Under the pieces are notes generated by a model, which was given only the letters and a program-made list of their open reading frames with translations, made no database searches and was not told the origin of the DNA. 64,000 bases of DNA from GYS-P2D sp964414425 (lineage in GTDB: Bacteria > Bacteroidota > Bacteroidia > Chitinophagales > Saprospiraceae): contig CAYPWL010000005.1 in the NCBI GenBank assembly GCA_964414425.1, positions 79,754 to 143,753 on the forward strand. The letters run 5' to 3'. The translations under genes and the position numbers were made by a program. Below, piece by piece: positions 16,740 through 24,850 of this stretch; position 1 is the stretch's first letter; the number at the start of each line of letters is the position of its first letter.

Positions 16740-17390
16740 TTGATAGACAACTACAGGCATAAGGGGCTTCGACAGAAACTTGTTACCGAGTTGATGAAGA
16801 AGGGAATAAAGGATCAAAAAGTATTACAAGCGATTGGGGCGATTCCTCGCCACTATTTTCTCGATAAGGCTTTCGACACATGGGCTTACAAGGATATAGC
16901 ATTTCCGATTGATTCGGGACAGACGATATCTCAACCCTATACAGTGGCTTTTCAGACACAACTACTCGACATCAAGCGTGGTGATAAGGTACTTGAGATA
17001 GGTACTGGATCTGGATATCAAGCTACAGTCCTTCAGTATGTCGGTGCTAAAGTCTATACCATTGAACGACAAAAAGTGCTGTTTGACAAGACGTCCAAGT
17101 TTTTAGTTAAAATAGGATTTGGTAGAATCAGAACACTTTATGGAGATGGCTTTGCTGGAGCATCACGATTTGCACCGTTTGACAAGGTGTTGATTACTGC
17201 AGCAGCACCATTTTTTCCAGAGGAATTATTCCGACAATTGAAGGTTGGAGGACAGATGGTTATACCTGTGGGGGAGGGAGATGTCCAGCGTATGAAACGC
17301 ATCACCAAGACCGCCGATGGAACACCTTACGAAGAGCTATTCGGCAATTTTAGTTTTGTGCCGATGCTCGCTGGGACTAATGCAGCGTAG
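16740..17390 (+). CDS. pcm: Protein-L-isoaspartate O-methyltransferase
   Basis: 216-residue SAM-dependent repair enzyme that methylates isoaspartyl residues in damaged proteins. Motifs present: AIPRHYFLD, the family's FPIDSGQTISQPYTVAFQTQ region, SAM motif I VLEIGTGSGYQATVL, and VGGQMVIPVGEG. The start is a TTG at 16740 (LIDNYRHKGLRQKLV), the only initiation codon giving the full N-terminal helix. The preceding 89 bp are strongly AT-rich. A terminator-like repeat follows at 17413. Confidence 0.93.
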   Translation: MIDNYRHKGLRQKLVTELMKKGIKDQKVLQAIGAIPRHYFLDKAFDTWAYKDIAFPIDSGQTISQPYTVAFQTQLLDIKRGDKVLEIGTGSGYQATVLQYVGAKVYTIERQKVLFDKTSKFLVKIGFGRIRTLYGDGFAGASRFAPFDKVLITAAAPFFPEELFRQLKVGGQMVIPVGEGDVQRMKRITKTADGTPYEELFGNFSFVPMLAGTNAA

Positions 17391-17412
17391 ATACAGTTTT
17401 TTTGCAAAGTTT

Positions 17413-17490
17413 GCTGAGAGGTGAGGACACCTTCAGCAGAATTTCTGTTAAGTATGGGCAAAGGACGCCCGTCCTCTTGCCGAGTTTTTA
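17413..17490 (+). repeat. Double-hairpin terminator-like repeat, copy 1
   Basis: First of three copies. Hairpin one is GCTGAGAGGTG/CACCTTCAGC with a one-base bulge. Hairpin two pairs GGCAAAGGAC (17457-17466) with GTCCTCTTGCC (17471-17481), one bulged C, loop GCCC, then GAG and a T-run. The second hairpin plus T-run has the form of a rho-independent terminator and sits just behind pcm. Unlike copies 2 and 3 it is not embedded in the longer tandem unit. Confidence 0.75.
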
Positions 17491-17500
17491 TCCCTTTTTG

Positions 17501-17761
17501 TTAATATGGTTTACTGAGCCAGTTAAATAATACAATTACCAATGCTACCGTGCAGACTGTCATTAACGTGAGTAGCACTTTTGTTTGCCACGGCATAACA
17601 TGGGATTTACTATAACTCTTGCGCCAATCCTTAGCTGAAAACGATCTTTGTCGCAGATCAGTTTTCTTCTGATCAGGGAGATTAAGAAAGGTCTTACTAC
17701 CAATTCGTTGGAGTGCTCGATTCTGTTTGATGACTGATATGGCATGTGAAGCTGACCCCAT
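17501..17761 (-). CDS. Small membrane-anchored protein of unknown function
   Basis: 86 residues; no known domain recognised. The N-terminal half is basic and polar (ISVIKQNRALQRIGSKTFLN), and one hydrophobic helix near the C terminus (VLLTLMTVCTVALVIVLFNWL) should anchor it in the inner membrane with the basic part in the cytoplasm. The layout resembles a group of short Bacteroidota proteins of about 80-100 residues that begin with an SVLKNNR-like segment and end in one membrane helix. The gene lies between two copies of the double-hairpin repeat. Codon use and length make it a plausible real gene. Confidence 0.6.
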   Translation of the reverse strand: MGSASHAISVIKQNRALQRIGSKTFLNLPDQKKTDLRQRSFSAKDWRKSYSKSHVMPWQTKVLLTLMTVCTVALVIVLFNWLSKPY

Positions 17762-17905
17762 GGCTTTTTTTAAAAATATATACTGATATTGGGGCTGCTG
17801 TCATTTTATTTCGATGAAGTAGAGGCTTAATTCGATGAAATATGCAGACTTCGCACATTCGAACTTTTGGATTAAGCGCTAAAGCCGAACACTTAGAGCG
17901 GAGTT

Positions 17906-17983
17906 GCTGAGAGGTGAGGACACCTTCAGTCGAATTTTTATTAATTTTGGGCAAAGGACTCTTGTCCTCTTGCCGAGTTTTTG
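17906..17983 (+). repeat. Double-hairpin terminator-like repeat, copy 2
   Basis: Same architecture as copy 1: GCTGAGAGGTGAGGACACC hairpin, then GGCAAAGGAC/GTCCTCTTGCC with loop TCTT and GAGTTTTTGC. The stem is unchanged while the loop and the spacer between hairpins differ from copy 1. Confidence 0.75.
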
Positions 17984-18089
17984 CACAAGTTCTTTTCATG
18001 AGTCATCGAGAGATCTTCTAACAGTGTACACTCGCTCAGGGTAATAGCTACAGATTTAAGTACTAAAACTGAGCACTCTGCCCTGATGA

Positions 18090-18194
18090 CAGAAGATTTC
18101 TCAATCGTGCCTCACTCGAAATGACAAAAAGAGTGTTTGTTTTGTCATTTCGACGATAGGAGAAATCTTCTGACTTCGCAGGTACATTATTACA
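18090..18194. repeat. Long palindromic intergenic element, copy 1
   Basis: Two nested perfect inverted repeats: outer arms CAGAAGATTTC (18090-18100) and GAAATCTTCTG (18162-18172), inner arms TCGAAATGACAAAA (18116-18129) and TTTTGTCATTTCGA (18140-18153). The core TGTCATTTCGA...GAGAAATCT is a common type of interspersed palindrome in Bacteroidota genomes. A tail GACTTCGCAGGTACATTATTACA follows to the gap. Confidence 0.8.
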
Positions 18195-18294
18195 NNNNNN
18201 NNNNNNNNNNNNNNNNNNNNNNNNNNNNNNNNNNNNNNNNNNNNNNNNNNNNNNNNNNNNNNNNNNNNNNNNNNNNNNNNNNNNNNNNNNNNNN
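18195..18294. other. Scaffold gap (100 N)
   Basis: Exactly 100 N, a conventional placeholder. The last 50 bases before it (18145-18194) are identical to the first 50 after it (18295-18344), so the two contigs appear to overlap in the palindromic repeat and the true gap may be absent. Confidence 0.95.
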
Positions 18295-18356
18295 TCATTT
18301 CGACGATAGGAGAAATCTTCTGACTTCGCAGGTACATTATTACAGGCTTTAAGCAC
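18295..18356. repeat. Right half of the palindromic element after the gap
   Basis: Begins TCATTTCGACGATAGGAGAA and is identical for 50 bases to 18145-18194, then continues into GGCTTTAAGCACTAAA, which starts the second tandem unit. Confidence 0.8.
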
Positions 18357-18382
18357 TAAAGCCGAACACATAGAGTGGAGTT

Positions 18383-18460
18383 GCTGATAGGTGAGTACAC
18401 CTTCAACCGAATTTCTGTTAAGTTAAGGCAAAGAACTCCCGTCCTCTTGCCGAGTTTTTG
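18383..18460 (+). repeat. Double-hairpin terminator-like repeat, copy 3
   Basis: Third copy, GCTGATAGGTGAGTACACC then GGCAAAGAAC/GTCCTCTTGCC with loop TCCC and GAGTTTTTGC. One stem position is mispaired relative to copies 1 and 2. Confidence 0.72.
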
Positions 18461-18566
18461 CACAAGTTCTTTTTATGTTTCATCGAGAGATCCTCTAACA
18501 GTGTACACTCGGTTAGGGGAATAGCTCCAGATTTAAGTACTAAAACTGAGCACTCTGCCCTGATGA

Positions 18567-18671
18567 CAGAAGATTTCCTGCCTCGCCGGCCGGCGGGCTC
18601 AATCGTGCCTCACTCGAAATGACAAAAAGAGTGTTTGTTTTTGTCATTTCGACGATAGGAGAAATCTTCTG
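18567..18671. repeat. Long palindromic intergenic element, copy 2 with nested GC palindrome
   Basis: Same outer arms (CAGAAGATTTC 18567-18577, GAAATCTTCTG 18661-18671) and inner arms (18614-18627, 18639-18652) as copy 1. It carries an extra GC-rich insert of about 22 bases after the left outer arm, centred on the perfect palindrome CGCCGGCCGGCG at 18584-18595, which copy 1 lacks. Confidence 0.8.
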
Positions 18672-18728
18672 ACTTCGCAGGTACATTATTACAGGCTTAA
18701 GCACTAAAACCGAAACCTTTCAATGTTA

Positions 18729-21269
18729 CTAAAACGTCCTTATGCGATCTCCAAAAAAGATAGCATTAAGAAATAGCTTGTTTGTCCCGTACCAGGTTCC
18801 TCTAAAGTTAGGATCATCGGCAAATAGTATTGCACCACCTGAGCCAATACGAGTCGCAAGGATAGAAGCAGAACCTTTCAAGTTGTTCTCAAGATTATCC
18901 TTGGTGATGAAGCCATCAATATGTGGATCATCTGAGTACAGACCTATGTTGCTATACTTTTTGTCGCTTGGTTTTAGCCATATAGTACTGTTACGATATA
19001 CAGGGATTTTATCTTGGCGATATCCATATGCTATGGGATGAGTTCGGTCAAGGCTGATTTCAAATATGGCCCCACCGACACTATTTTTTCCATCAATTTC
19101 TGAAGCATGGATATAGTGCTCCCTGACCAATGGTTTTTCCTCGTCGCCATCTTCTTCATTCTTTTTAAGAGACTCGTTGACGATTTTTTTGTTGATCAAC
19201 CATTGTACAGCGCCTCTCAAGCCGATAATCACGCCTCCTTGAGATGCCCACTCTTTTATGGCATCGATATCCGAGCTATCCAGAGAACTATAGTTGCCAG
19301 AGGTAAGGATGAGCGTATTGTAATTGGAGAGATCGGCCCTTCTGAAGTTGGACGTTCTGAGCTTAGTAACGGGCATCTCTACTCGTTGGTCTAGTAGATG
19401 CCAGACGAACCCTGTCTCGTAACCACTGGTGCCATCATCTACCAGCATGATACACTTGGGTTGGGTGATAGGGCTGTTATATCTACTTCCGAGATCTACG
19501 CCTTGTAGTGAATAACCCGTCTCACTCGAATGAACTTCGATGCCATAATCTTGCACACTTTCCTGAATAATCGCTCTGAGTTCTTCTTTTTCGATGTCCT
19601 GTTTTTGCACTGGGATGACCATGGTGCCATAACTAAATTCTCGATCGCCAGTAGTCGTCGGCAGAGTGAATTCCTTCTGTGATACCAATACCTTCACATC
19701 TTGTTCTAATAGTTTATGCAATACCGCTGGAGCATAGTAATCGTCCCACGATATCAGATAGGCATAGTTAGAAAGAGATACGTTTTTCGCCTCCACTATA
19801 AGATCTTCCATTGTTAGCTCCTGCTGAGCTGCGCTCACAGATCCCGAAGCTTGGTAATCTATGTTATATGCATTGGCCAATGACCACGCTGAGGCATCAT
19901 AGAACACACTATCCTGATACTCGCTATACGTCTCAAACATCGTCTGAACCATGCGATACTGAGACTGCTCGGTAGGGATAACATATTGTCCCTCGGTATC
20001 GGTGCTATATACTTTGATACGATGCCTCAAGAGCAACTCTAAAAATGCGCGCATCCTGCTCTGATCATAGGCTTCGCTAATCACATAAGATCGGATACCC
20101 GAAGATCTTGCATTGCTCAACGCTGATTGGAAAAACTCTTTTTGATAGCTATGCATCAAGTCTTTGTTGTCGACAGCAGCCTCGACGGTTGCTATGGCAT
20201 TGACAAATTGATTCCTAATCGTAAATGGAAAAGTCAGATCGCCCAAGGGGGTCTCTTGGACATGACCTCTTGAGCTAGCCTGCTCAAAGAGGATTCCCAA
20301 GCCACCTTGTATGTCAGGATATGAAGACCCATAGCCCGGATAGGTGCCATCAAATACTTCTTTAGTGAAGTAAAATGAGCCCAGCTCATCCATCGCCTTT
20401 ACATAGTATTTGGCAAATTCATCATTGAGGGTAGTATAGTTGGCTTTGGGCATGATTGGATCTTTGGATCCATTAGTTTTCATGGGCTCAAAAAAGTAGG
20501 AGCTATTAGTGCCCATCTCATGAAAGTCGGTTACCACATTTGGATACCAATTGTGGTACCATTCTAACTTACCTTGTGATTCGGGATGGACGGCAAGAAG
20601 CCAGTCACGATTGAGGTCAAACCAAAAGTGATTTGTTCTCCCACGAGGCCATGCCTCAATATGCTCGGCGTCTACTGGATCTTTTATTAAGACCTTGACC
20701 CCTCGGCGACTGTTAGCCCAGTGCGTATGTCTATCGCGACCATCTGGGTTAATACATGGATCTAAGAATGTAATGCCATCCTCTCTCAATCTTTGAATAT
20801 CGGGATGATTGGAAGCGGTGAGCACATATGCTGCGAGCAGCGCTGACTCCGAACCAGAGGGCTCATTGCCGTGTACATTAAACGCCAGATTAACAAAGAC
20901 TGGCTGATTGGCCAAAGACTTGAGATCTATGTCTAATGAAGGGTCAACCAACTTGAGGTGCTCCTGCCTATGTTCCTCGATGTTATTCAATTGATCTGGA
21001 GTACTGATCTGAAGCATGACCAGCCGGCGGCGCTCATGGGTCTTCCCATAGTCGATTAGATTAGCTCGATCACTTGACTCGCTCAACTCATTGAGATAGG
21101 CTACGATTTGATCATGGCGAGTGTGATAATCACCGATGCCGTAATCCAAGAACTCTTCTGGTGAGGGTATGCTCGACTCAAAAGGTGCATATTTAGCGTA
21201 GTAATAATCTTGCGCATTCAACGCTAATGTGCTGATCGTTATGAAACTAAAAAGAATGAATGCCCGCAT
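18729..21269 (-). CDS. M14 family zinc carboxypeptidase-like metallopeptidase, exported
   Basis: 846 residues with a signal peptide (cleavage near LNA|QDYYY). The peptidase M14 domain occupies the first half: zinc ligands in NVHGNEPSGSE (HxxE) and the later His in VTDFHEMGTNSSYFFEP; the probable catalytic Glu is in GILFEQASSRGH. The second half has no zinc motifs and includes a class-I amidotransferase-like region (LILTSGNYSSLDSSDIDAIKEW with GGVIIGLRGAVQW), an arrangement known from large M14 proteins of Bacteroidota. Likely digests exogenous peptides in the periplasm. The gene runs into the tandem repeat region at its 3' end, separated by only a few bases. Confidence 0.9.
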   Translation of the reverse strand: MRAFILFSFITISTLALNAQDYYYAKYAPFESSIPSPEEFLDYGIGDYHTRHDQIVAYLNELSESSDRANLIDYGKTHERRRLVMLQISTPDQLNNIEEHRQEHLKLVDPSLDIDLKSLANQPVFVNLAFNVHGNEPSGSESALLAAYVLTASNHPDIQRLREDGITFLDPCINPDGRDRHTHWANSRRGVKVLIKDPVDAEHIEAWPRGRTNHFWFDLNRDWLLAVHPESQGKLEWYHNWYPNVVTDFHEMGTNSSYFFEPMKTNGSKDPIMPKANYTTLNDEFAKYYVKAMDELGSFYFTKEVFDGTYPGYGSSYPDIQGGLGILFEQASSRGHVQETPLGDLTFPFTIRNQFVNAIATVEAAVDNKDLMHSYQKEFFQSALSNARSSGIRSYVISEAYDQSRMRAFLELLLRHRIKVYSTDTEGQYVIPTEQSQYRMVQTMFETYSEYQDSVFYDASAWSLANAYNIDYQASGSVSAAQQELTMEDLIVEAKNVSLSNYAYLISWDDYYAPAVLHKLLEQDVKVLVSQKEFTLPTTTGDREFSYGTMVIPVQKQDIEKEELRAIIQESVQDYGIEVHSSETGYSLQGVDLGSRYNSPITQPKCIMLVDDGTSGYETGFVWHLLDQRVEMPVTKLRTSNFRRADLSNYNTLILTSGNYSSLDSSDIDAIKEWASQGGVIIGLRGAVQWLINKKIVNESLKKNEEDGDEEKPLVREHYIHASEIDGKNSVGGAIFEISLDRTHPIAYGYRQDKIPVYRNSTIWLKPSDKKYSNIGLYSDDPHIDGFITKDNLENNLKGSASILATRIGSGGAILFADDPNFRGTWYGTNKLFLNAIFFGDRIRTF

Positions 21270-21385
21270 GCTAAGTATTTTTTGTGGGCATAAGATAGTA
21301 TAACACTCTGTCAGTAGCCTTATAGAGCTAAGCGCTATTTAATAAAAAGCTGATTGTTTTAACCAGAGGATCGGTTGCAATGATT

Positions 21386-21417
21386 TTGTCATCTCAACCT
21401 TGCGGAGAGATCTCTGC
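21386..21417. repeat. Degenerate half of the palindromic intergenic element
   Basis: TTTGTCATCTCAACCTTGCG followed by GAGAGATCTCTGC resembles the right arm of the element at 18140-18172 (TTTGTCATTTCGAC...GGAGAAATCTTCTG) with several changes and no visible left arm. Located in the 234-bp spacer between two minus-strand genes, which otherwise shows nothing recognisable. Confidence 0.45.
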
Positions 21418-21503
21418 TTGCTAAGCATAATCATATGTGTAGAGACCAAGTGATATAGGTAACCCCTCGTAAGAGGCTTTTACTAAAGTCCGCTCCAATA
21501 GAC

Positions 21504-22052
21504 CTACTCTATCCGATTACCTCGTGCCTTGTTAGACCTAACACTCACTCTTCTGGCTTCCTTGAGGTCTACCTGAAGGGCGGCATAAGCACTGGCGGTG
21601 CTGGTCTCATAGATACGGTTGCCATAAGTCACCTCACCATATCTGCGCTTCCACTCTTTAGCAAGGAGTACATATCTACCATTAGCCTTGGGACTGGCTC
21701 CAAACACCAAATACTTACTCTCATCATCCGAATCAAAGGATACTACGAATTTGTCTCGCTCAGGGGTATCGATCAGAATACCAGGCGTACCTGCTTTGAT
21801 GATGACTTCCTCAATTTTGCTGCCGTCGACAATTCGGATCTTGCCATCAGTGATTTTACTACTCTCCCCACTGAGTTTGCGCTGCAGGATGACATCCTCA
21901 GAGACGTAGAATTGAATACGTTCAAGCTCAGAATCACTCCATCTATTTTCATGATAGAGATCTTGGGTAAAATACTTCAGATTATTGCTGCACGAAGACA
22001 TGCTGATCAATGCGATTACTAGTAGTCCGAGATAGGAAGTGATCTTGCTCAT
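21504..22052 (-). CDS. Lipoprotein of unknown function
   Basis: 182 residues with a lipoprotein signal sequence and lipobox ISMSSC. The mature part is about 160 residues, contains KYFTQDLYHENRWSDSELER, which recurs in Bacteroidota lipoproteins, and a beta-rich centre (VVSFDSDDESKYLVFGAS) before a basic C terminus (ARRVSVRSNKARGNRIE). No enzyme motif recognised. It stands alone, 138 bp downstream of tadA and 234 bp from the M14 gene. Confidence 0.7.
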   Translation of the reverse strand: MSKITSYLGLLVIALISMSSCSNNLKYFTQDLYHENRWSDSELERIQFYVSEDVILQRKLSGESSKITDGKIRIVDGSKIEEVIIKAGTPGILIDTPERDKFVVSFDSDDESKYLVFGASPKANGRYVLLAKEWKRRYGEVTYGNRIYETSTASAYAALQVDLKEARRVSVRSNKARGNRIE

Positions 22053-22190
22053 AGTTTAGTGGTTGTCTTACAATAATAACGATGACTTGCCATCCACGTA
22101 TGGCTCTTAAAAAAGCTTTAACCCTTGATCACGTTGCTTAACATAATCTTATAATCAAATCCGGGTTTTAGCGTAAGAACCCTTTAGTAA

Positions 22191-22646
22191 TCAATCAACT
22201 TTCAGCTTCCGCTTGGCCTTAAAAAACTCTGTTACCAGAGCACCACACTCATGACTTAGGATGCCAAACTCGAGTTTGGTTTTTGGGTGAAGCAAGTCTT
22301 TCCCATATTTCATAAATCCATATTTAGGATCTTCTGCGCCGTAGACTACTCTGCCGATTTGTGACCATTTGGCAGCGCCGCCACACATGACACAGGGCTC
22401 AAGGGTCACGTACAGCGTACAATCCTTGAGATACTTATTTCCTAAATAGGAAGATGCCGAAGTGATGGCGAGCATCTCAGCATGGGCGGTGGTGTCATTG
22501 AGCTTTTCGGTTTGATTATAAGCCCGTGAGATGATGCGATCTTGCGCGACAACAACTGCTCCGATGGGCACCTCTCCTTCTTCGAGTGCCTTTAGTGCCT
22601 GCTTATAGGCTTGCTGCATGAAATATTCGTCCGTGTACAACTCCAT
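22191..22646 (-). CDS. tadA: tRNA-specific adenosine deaminase / nucleoside deaminase
   Basis: 151-residue zinc deaminase that converts A34 to inosine in tRNA-Arg anticodons. The catalytic HAEM motif (His and proton-shuttle Glu) and the zinc-binding PCVMCGGA are both present, preceded by GEVPIGAVVV as is standard. The C-terminal ECGALVTEFFKAKRK matches the tRNA-binding end. It is divergent from guaB with a short shared upstream region of about 96 bp. Confidence 0.92.
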   Translation of the reverse strand: MELYTDEYFMQQAYKQALKALEEGEVPIGAVVVAQDRIISRAYNQTEKLNDTTAHAEMLAITSASSYLGNKYLKDCTLYVTLEPCVMCGGAAKWSQIGRVVYGAEDPKYGFMKYGKDLLHPKTKLEFGILSHECGALVTEFFKAKRKLKVD

Positions 22647-22742
22647 GCTACAAATATTTAATATTCTCTTTTAATGACGATAGACGACGATGTGAATAAT
22701 CGTGTAAAGGGAAATTTTTTGATAATAGTATTACTTTTGTGC

Positions 22743-24224
22743 ATGGATAACGCTACCACACGATTTAGCCCAATTGTCGAGGCACTCACATTCGATGATG
22801 TACTTTTAGTACCGCAGTATTCACAAGTTCTACCTCGAGATGTATCTATCAAGTCTCAACTGACTCGTGAGCTCACGATTAACGTACCTATCGTCTCCGC
22901 AGCTATGGATACAGTTACAGAATACAATTTGGCTATCGCCATGGCAAGAGAAGGAGGGATTGGTATTATTCATAAGAATATGCCCATCGTTGATCAAGCT
23001 GATCAGGTCCGTAAAGTGAAGAGATCTGAGAGTGGGATGATCATTGATCCAGTGACGCTAAGGCCAGATGCAACCCTTCAGGATGCTCATGATCTTATGC
23101 GCACCTACAAGATTGGGGGGATACCCGTCGTAGATAAGAATAAGAAGCTGGTTGGGATCTTGACCAATAGAGATCTCAGATTTGAAGTTAATCTGGGCCG
23201 TCAGGTTAAAGAAATCATGACCAAGGAGAACCTGATCACAGCTCCAATTGGGACGAACTTAGGGCAGGCAGAAGCGATCCTTCAAGAGCATAAGATCGAA
23301 AAACTACCAGTAGTAGATGATAAAAATACCTTGCTCGGACTTATCACCTATAAGGATATTATCAAGGTAGAGAGTTACCCTAATGCCAGTAAAGATAGTC
23401 ATGGTCGCTTACTGGTAGGTGCTGCTGTGGGGATCAGCGCTGACACTTTTGATAGAGTGGAAGCATTACAGAGTGTAGGTGTAGACGTGATCATTGTTGA
23501 TACAGCACATGGTCATAGCCAAGGCGTATTGAAGTGTATCAAAGAGGTAAAAACCAAGTTTAAAGACCTTCAGGTAGTTGGTGGTAATGTGGCTACTGAG
23601 GCAGGGGCTCAAGCACTGATCGATCACGGCGTAGATGGTATAAAAGTGGGCGTAGGCCCCGGTAGTATTTGTACGACACGTATCGTAGCTGGGGTTGGTG
23701 TGCCGCAGCTCAGCGCAATCATGAATGCTGCTAAAGCAGGGCTTAAGGCTGGTGTACCGATCATCGGGGATGGTGGTATCCGCTACACAGGAGATATCGC
23801 TAAGGCATTAGCTGCTGGAGCCAGTACGATTATGGGTGGATCATTATTCGCAGGGACTGAAGAGGCCCCTGGCGAGACTGTGATATACGATGGTCGTAAG
23901 TTTAAAGTATATCGAGGTATGGGCTCACTCGGTGCTATGCAAAAAGGATCTAAGGATCGCTACTTCCAAGATGCCGAAGACGACGTCAAGAAGTTAGTCC
24001 CAGAAGGCATCGAAGGCAGAGTACCATTTAAGGGAACCATCTCGGAAGTTATGGTTCAATATACTGGGGGACTGAGAGCCAGTATGGGCTACTGTGGAGC
24101 GAAAGATATTCCTTCGATTCAAGGGTCGCCACTCGTGAAGATCACCAGCTCAGGTGTGCTCGAGAGTCATCCGCACAATATCACGATCACCAAAGAGTCT
24201 CCTAATTATACTCGCCGAGGATAA
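22743..24224 (+). CDS. guaB: Inosine-5'-monophosphate dehydrogenase
   Basis: 493-residue enzyme oxidising IMP to XMP, first step of GMP synthesis. ATG 22743 (MDNATTRFSPIVEALTFDDV) is chosen because the family N terminus starts just before LTFDDVLLVP; the ATG at 22674 would add a hydrophobic leader not found in IMPDH. Two CBS domains lie between about residues 95 and 215; the catalytic Cys loop is VGPGSICTTR and the flap has YFQDAEDD. A Bacteroidota-like TACTTTTG element ends 3 bp before the ATG, so the transcript may be nearly leaderless. The 3' end overlaps the following glycosylase frame. Confidence 0.94.
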   Translation: MDNATTRFSPIVEALTFDDVLLVPQYSQVLPRDVSIKSQLTRELTINVPIVSAAMDTVTEYNLAIAMAREGGIGIIHKNMPIVDQADQVRKVKRSESGMIIDPVTLRPDATLQDAHDLMRTYKIGGIPVVDKNKKLVGILTNRDLRFEVNLGRQVKEIMTKENLITAPIGTNLGQAEAILQEHKIEKLPVVDDKNTLLGLITYKDIIKVESYPNASKDSHGRLLVGAAVGISADTFDRVEALQSVGVDVIIVDTAHGHSQGVLKCIKEVKTKFKDLQVVGGNVATEAGAQALIDHGVDGIKVGVGPGSICTTRIVAGVGVPQLSAIMNAAKAGLKAGVPIIGDGGIRYTGDIAKALAAGASTIMGGSLFAGTEEAPGETVIYDGRKFKVYRGMGSLGAMQKGSKDRYFQDAEDDVKKLVPEGIEGRVPFKGTISEVMVQYTGGLRASMGYCGAKDIPSIQGSPLVKITSSGVLESHPHNITITKESPNYTRRG

Positions 24225-24837
24225 GATATTACCACAGGGTTATTATCAAAATGATGATATCCTCTACATGGCACAGAACCTGTTAGGAAAGGTGATTGTC
24301 AGTGACATCAATGGTGAGACAGTAGCAGGCCGCATAGTGGAGACAGAAGCCTATCGCGCTACAGATGATAAGGGCAGCCATGCGTATCCTGATAAGCGTA
24401 CCAAGAGAACGGCACATCAGTTTGATCCTGGTGGCAACAGCTATATCTACTTATGTTATGGGATTCATCACCTATTCAATGTTATAACCGGCCCGATCAA
24501 TCAAGGTCATGTCATATTAGTCAGAGCGGTAGAACTCACCTTAGGTTATGACATCGCACGATCTCGAAGAGGGATAAAAGGTGCACAATACAATCTAACC
24601 AATGGTCCAGGTAAATGGACACAAGCTTTTGGTATTACTACCGAGCTGAATAAGACTGCTCTATTCTCCGCTAACTGTCCTATTAGGATATATGATGCGG
24701 AAACAATCGTGCCTGAATCAATTATTGCAGGACCTCGAGTAGGCATCGCTTATGCTGAAGAGTGTGCTCACTGGCCCTGGCGATATAGAATCAAGGATAA
24801 TAAGTGGACGAGTAAGCCTGACGAGGTGAGCTATTGA
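24154..24837 (+). CDS. DNA-3-methyladenine (alkyladenine) glycosylase, AAG/MPG family
   Basis: Removes alkylated purines from DNA. Family motifs are LLGKVIVSDINGETVAGRIVETEAY with the following GSHAYPDKRTKRT, the YIYLCYGIHHLFNVI strand, AVELTLG, LTNGPGKWTQAFGI and GPRVGIAYAEE. The conserved region begins at about LPQGYYQND (24229), upstream of the first ATG at 24268, so initiation must be on a non-ATG codon inside guaB. GTG 24154 is annotated, giving a 71-bp overlap; an ATT at 24205 is a rarer alternative. Translational coupling to guaB is likely. Confidence 0.88.
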   Translation: MCSRVIRTISRSPKSLLIILAEDKILPQGYYQNDDILYMAQNLLGKVIVSDINGETVAGRIVETEAYRATDDKGSHAYPDKRTKRTAHQFDPGGNSYIYLCYGIHHLFNVITGPINQGHVILVRAVELTLGYDIARSRRGIKGAQYNLTNGPGKWTQAFGITTELNKTALFSANCPIRIYDAETIVPESIIAGPRVGIAYAEECAHWPWRYRIKDNKWTSKPDEVSY

Positions 24838-24850
24838 AATTGTAGCGAGG

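Larger units (their letters stand above)
17874..18720. repeat. Tandem ~0.33-kb intergenic repeat units (two units plus a partial third)
   Basis: A unit starting AAGCGCTAAAGCCGAACAC (17874) recurs as AAGCACTAAAGCCGAACAC (about 18350) and again, cut short, at about 18697. Each full unit contains, in order, the double-hairpin element, a shared linker (ATCGAGAGATC...ACAGTGTACACTCG), the segment TACTAAAACTGAGCACTCTG and the long palindromic element. The first unit is interrupted by the 100-N gap. No gene is supported in this stretch; open frames through it follow the repeats. Confidence 0.8.

Noticed and set aside
17697..17999. Minus-strand open frame of about 100 codons overlapping the small membrane protein and repeat copy 2
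   Set aside because: It overlaps a better gene, runs through the double-hairpin repeat, and has no recognisable composition or domain.
18063..18371. Open frames on both strands crossing the N gap
   Set aside because: They consist of the palindromic repeat on each side of 100 N and repeat the same peptide; not coding.
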